Assembly: GCF_010672455.1 (NCBI RefSeq)
Contig: NZ_JAAHGO010000012.1
Coordinates: 507,102-571,101, forward strand
DNA length: 64,000 bases
Source: Okeania sp. SIO2C9
GTDB taxonomy: Bacteria > Cyanobacteriota > Cyanobacteriia > Cyanobacteriales > Microcoleaceae
Direction of reading: 5' to 3'
A program made the translations under genes and the position numbers. The notes under the pieces were generated by a model, which saw only the letters and a list, made by a program, of their open reading frames with translations, made no database searches and was not told where the DNA came from. Shown here in pieces: positions 62,215 through 64,000 of this stretch. Every line of letters begins with the position of its first letter. The first letter of the stretch is position 1.

Positions 62215-63759
62215 CTAATGTAAAAAATGACGAATTCCAGTTAGAATCATTACCAAACCTAACTCATTTGCAGCAGCAATAGAATCTTTATCTCGCAGAC
62301 TACCTCCTGGTTGAATAATCGCAGTTATTCCCGCTGCTGCTGCTGTTTTTACCGAATCATCAAAAGGGAAAAAAGCATCACTAGCTAATACTCCTCCAAT
62401 AGCCTTTTCTCCTGCTTGCTCCAAAGCAATTTTTACTGCCCCAACTCGATTCATTTGACCAGCACCAATACCAGCAGTTGCCAAATTTTTTGTCACAACA
62501 ATAGCATTAGATTTAACGTGCTTTACCACCTTCCAAGCAAACATTAATTCCTCCATTTCTTCCGGAGTCGGTTGCTTTTCAGTAACAACTTTCCAATCAC
62601 TAGAACTTTCTACTGCATCATCAGCAGCTTGTACTAAAAAACCACCAGCAATTACCTTTATAGTTTCCGAGGGACTCTGTTTTAAATCTGGTGAAATTAA
62701 CACTCTTAATTTAGATTTTTTCTGAAAAATTTCCTTCGCTTCTGGTTCGCATCCCGGAGCAACTACACACTCTAAAAAAGTCTTAGTCATAGCAGTCGCA
62801 GTAGGAGCATCAATAGATTTATTCAAAGCAACAATTCCCCCAAAAGCAGAAACAGAATCTCCAGCAAAAGCTTTTTCATAAGCCTCCAAAAGAGTTTCAC
62901 TAATTGCAATTCCACAAGGATTTGTATGTTTAAGAATTGCCACAGTCGGAGCATCAGAAAATTCCGTAATAATACGTCTCGCTGCCTCTAAATCTACCAA
63001 ATTGTTATAACTTAATTCTTTACCTTGAAGAATTTTACTTGCCGCCCACCCACTAGGAATAATTCCACTTTGATACCAAGTTGCAGATTGATGAGGATTT
63101 TCTCCATAACGCAGAGATTTAATATTTTTACCAGAGAGTAAAAATGTTTCTTTCTCCTGTTCAGAAGTAGTTTCTTGCTCTTGTAAATAAGTAGCGATCG
63201 CCTGGTCGTAAGTTGCTGTATGTTTAAATCCTGCTAAGGCACATTTTTGACGAAATTCTAATGATATTTCACCCTGATTTTCCCGTAGTTCTTCTAAGTA
63301 TGAATTATATTGATTAGGGTTACATAAAACCGTTAGATGAGCAAAATTTTTAGCTGATGCTCTTAACATTGCTGGTCCGCCAATATCAATTTTTTCAATT
63401 GCCTCTGCTAGAGTAACTCCCGGTTGAGAAATTGTTTGTTCAAACGGGTATAAATTAACTACAACTAAATCAATGGGTCGAATATTATTCGCATTTAATT
63501 CTTCTATATCTTGCTCTAAATCTCTTCTTGCTAATATACCTCCATGAATTCGAGGATGTAAAGTTTTAACCCTACCTCCAAGAATTTCTGGAAATCCCGT
63601 ATAGTCAGATACTTTTGTCACAGAAATTCCTGCTTCTTTCAGAGTTTTAGCAGTACCACCACTACTAATTATTTCATAGTCAAATTCTGTAACTAGACTT
63701 TTTGCTAAGTCAATGAGACCTGTTTTATCTGATGTGCTGAGTAATGCTAAACGTGCCAT
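62215..63759 (-). CDS. purH: Bifunctional AICAR formyltransferase / IMP cyclohydrolase
   Basis: 514 residues, full length. Catalyses the last two steps of IMP synthesis. The N-terminal cyclohydrolase (MGS-like fold, 1-~195) starts ARLALLSTSDKTGLIDLAKS and has GGRVKTLHPRIHGGILARRD; the C-terminal transformylase has SLRYGENPHQSATWY and the catalytic ILKHTNPCGIA, ending in DSIAAANELGLVMI. Alone on its strand; no link to purD or purK beyond sharing the window. Confidence 0.97.
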   Translation of the reverse strand: MARLALLSTSDKTGLIDLAKSLVTEFDYEIISSGGTAKTLKEAGISVTKVSDYTGFPEILGGRVKTLHPRIHGGILARRDLEQDIEELNANNIRPIDLVVVNLYPFEQTISQPGVTLAEAIEKIDIGGPAMLRASAKNFAHLTVLCNPNQYNSYLEELRENQGEISLEFRQKCALAGFKHTATYDQAIATYLQEQETTSEQEKETFLLSGKNIKSLRYGENPHQSATWYQSGIIPSGWAASKILQGKELSYNNLVDLEAARRIITEFSDAPTVAILKHTNPCGIAISETLLEAYEKAFAGDSVSAFGGIVALNKSIDAPTATAMTKTFLECVVAPGCEPEAKEIFQKKSKLRVLISPDLKQSPSETIKVIAGGFLVQAADDAVESSSDWKVVTEKQPTPEEMEELMFAWKVVKHVKSNAIVVTKNLATAGIGAGQMNRVGAVKIALEQAGEKAIGGVLASDAFFPFDDSVKTAAAAGITAIIQPGGSLRDKDSIAAANELGLVMILTGIRHFLH

Positions 63760-64000
63760 TTGTTTTAAATCCTAACCTAGAGAACTGACAGTCTATATTT
63801 TAAGAATTAAAATATAGATATTAAAACTATGCGGATTATTTTAATATTTTTGTTAGATAGTAAGCATTTAGCTGTCAGCTTTCAGCTCCCTCATAACTAC
63901 TTAGTATATTAGACATCTCCGATAATAAAAAATCAAATCAATTATCGTGCATAAATTATCAATTATTTCCCACTACTGCCTACTGCCTACTCCCTCTTTT
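63760..64000. other. Gene-free right edge
   Basis: The purH 5' flank, then CAGCTTTCAGC-type heptamers and CTACTGC runs. No gene seen before the edge. Confidence 0.4.

Overview
The window looks like a filamentous marine cyanobacterium of the Trichodesmium/Okeania type. The DNA is AT-rich and scattered with the cyanobacterial octamer GCGATCGC and with heptamer microsatellites (TTATCAG, TAATTAT and CTTCCTT types). It carries the cyanobacterial sensor kinase NblS, an intein-bearing dnaB, kinase-FGE proteins with hypervariable cassettes, and KGK, NACHT, Uma2 and GH3 family genes. By my calls only about 61% is coding. The rest is mostly layered short mobile repeats and relics of genes. No rRNA, tRNA or CRISPR array was seen.

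Layout. 1-7.7 kb: five tandem genes on the minus strand for ProX-type (glycine betaine/proline) ABC transporter binding lipoproteins; the first is cut by the window edge and the second is broken by one stop codon. 8-16 kb: rplI, a 31-codon relic of the dnaB start, then dnaB, whose 451-residue product is interrupted by a 1739-residue intein swollen by about 17 copies of an 84-residue repeat and by a 177-residue mini-intein. 16-17.6 kb: repeats. 17.6-22.8 kb (minus): a membrane protein and a NACHT ATPase, an Uma2 protein, an FKBP isomerase and a phasin-like protein. 23-27 kb: a zinc-ribbon membrane protein and nblS, separated by at least six echoes of the nblS 3' end. 27.5-31.6 kb: GH3-family enzyme, purD, KGK protein. 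32.7-41.2 kb: two Ser/Thr kinase-FGE proteins, one with four FGE units, which carry five 96-nt variable cassettes typical of diversity-generating retroelement (DGR) targets. 42-46 kb: tnpB relic, serine hydrolase, microprotein plus Uma2. 46.6-50.8 kb: purK, a probable 6S RNA, photolyase, Nudix hydrolase. 52.5-55.8 kb: an orphan variable-cassette relic, a glycine-rich membrane protein and a peptide ABC permease. 56.6-58.3 kb: a five-copy tandem array. 58.3-60.5 kb: two 2OG-Fe(II) oxygenases. 62.2-63.8 kb: purH.

Three themes connect the window. (1) Sequence diversification: cassettes of constant length whose variable codons are mostly NNY, consistent with adenine-directed DGR mutagenesis. No reverse transcriptase or template repeat was recognised here. 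(2) Internal amplification: the DnaB intein repeat, the FGE units, the proX array and the 647-bp dimer array. (3) Gene-end relics: partial copies of dnaB, nblS, the KGK gene, the serine hydrolase and an FGE gene, several of them beside or near the intact gene. Short mobile elements with recognisable target duplications sit exactly on start or stop codons in several places. The housekeeping genes (rplI, dnaB, purD, purK, purH, nblS, phr) look intact.
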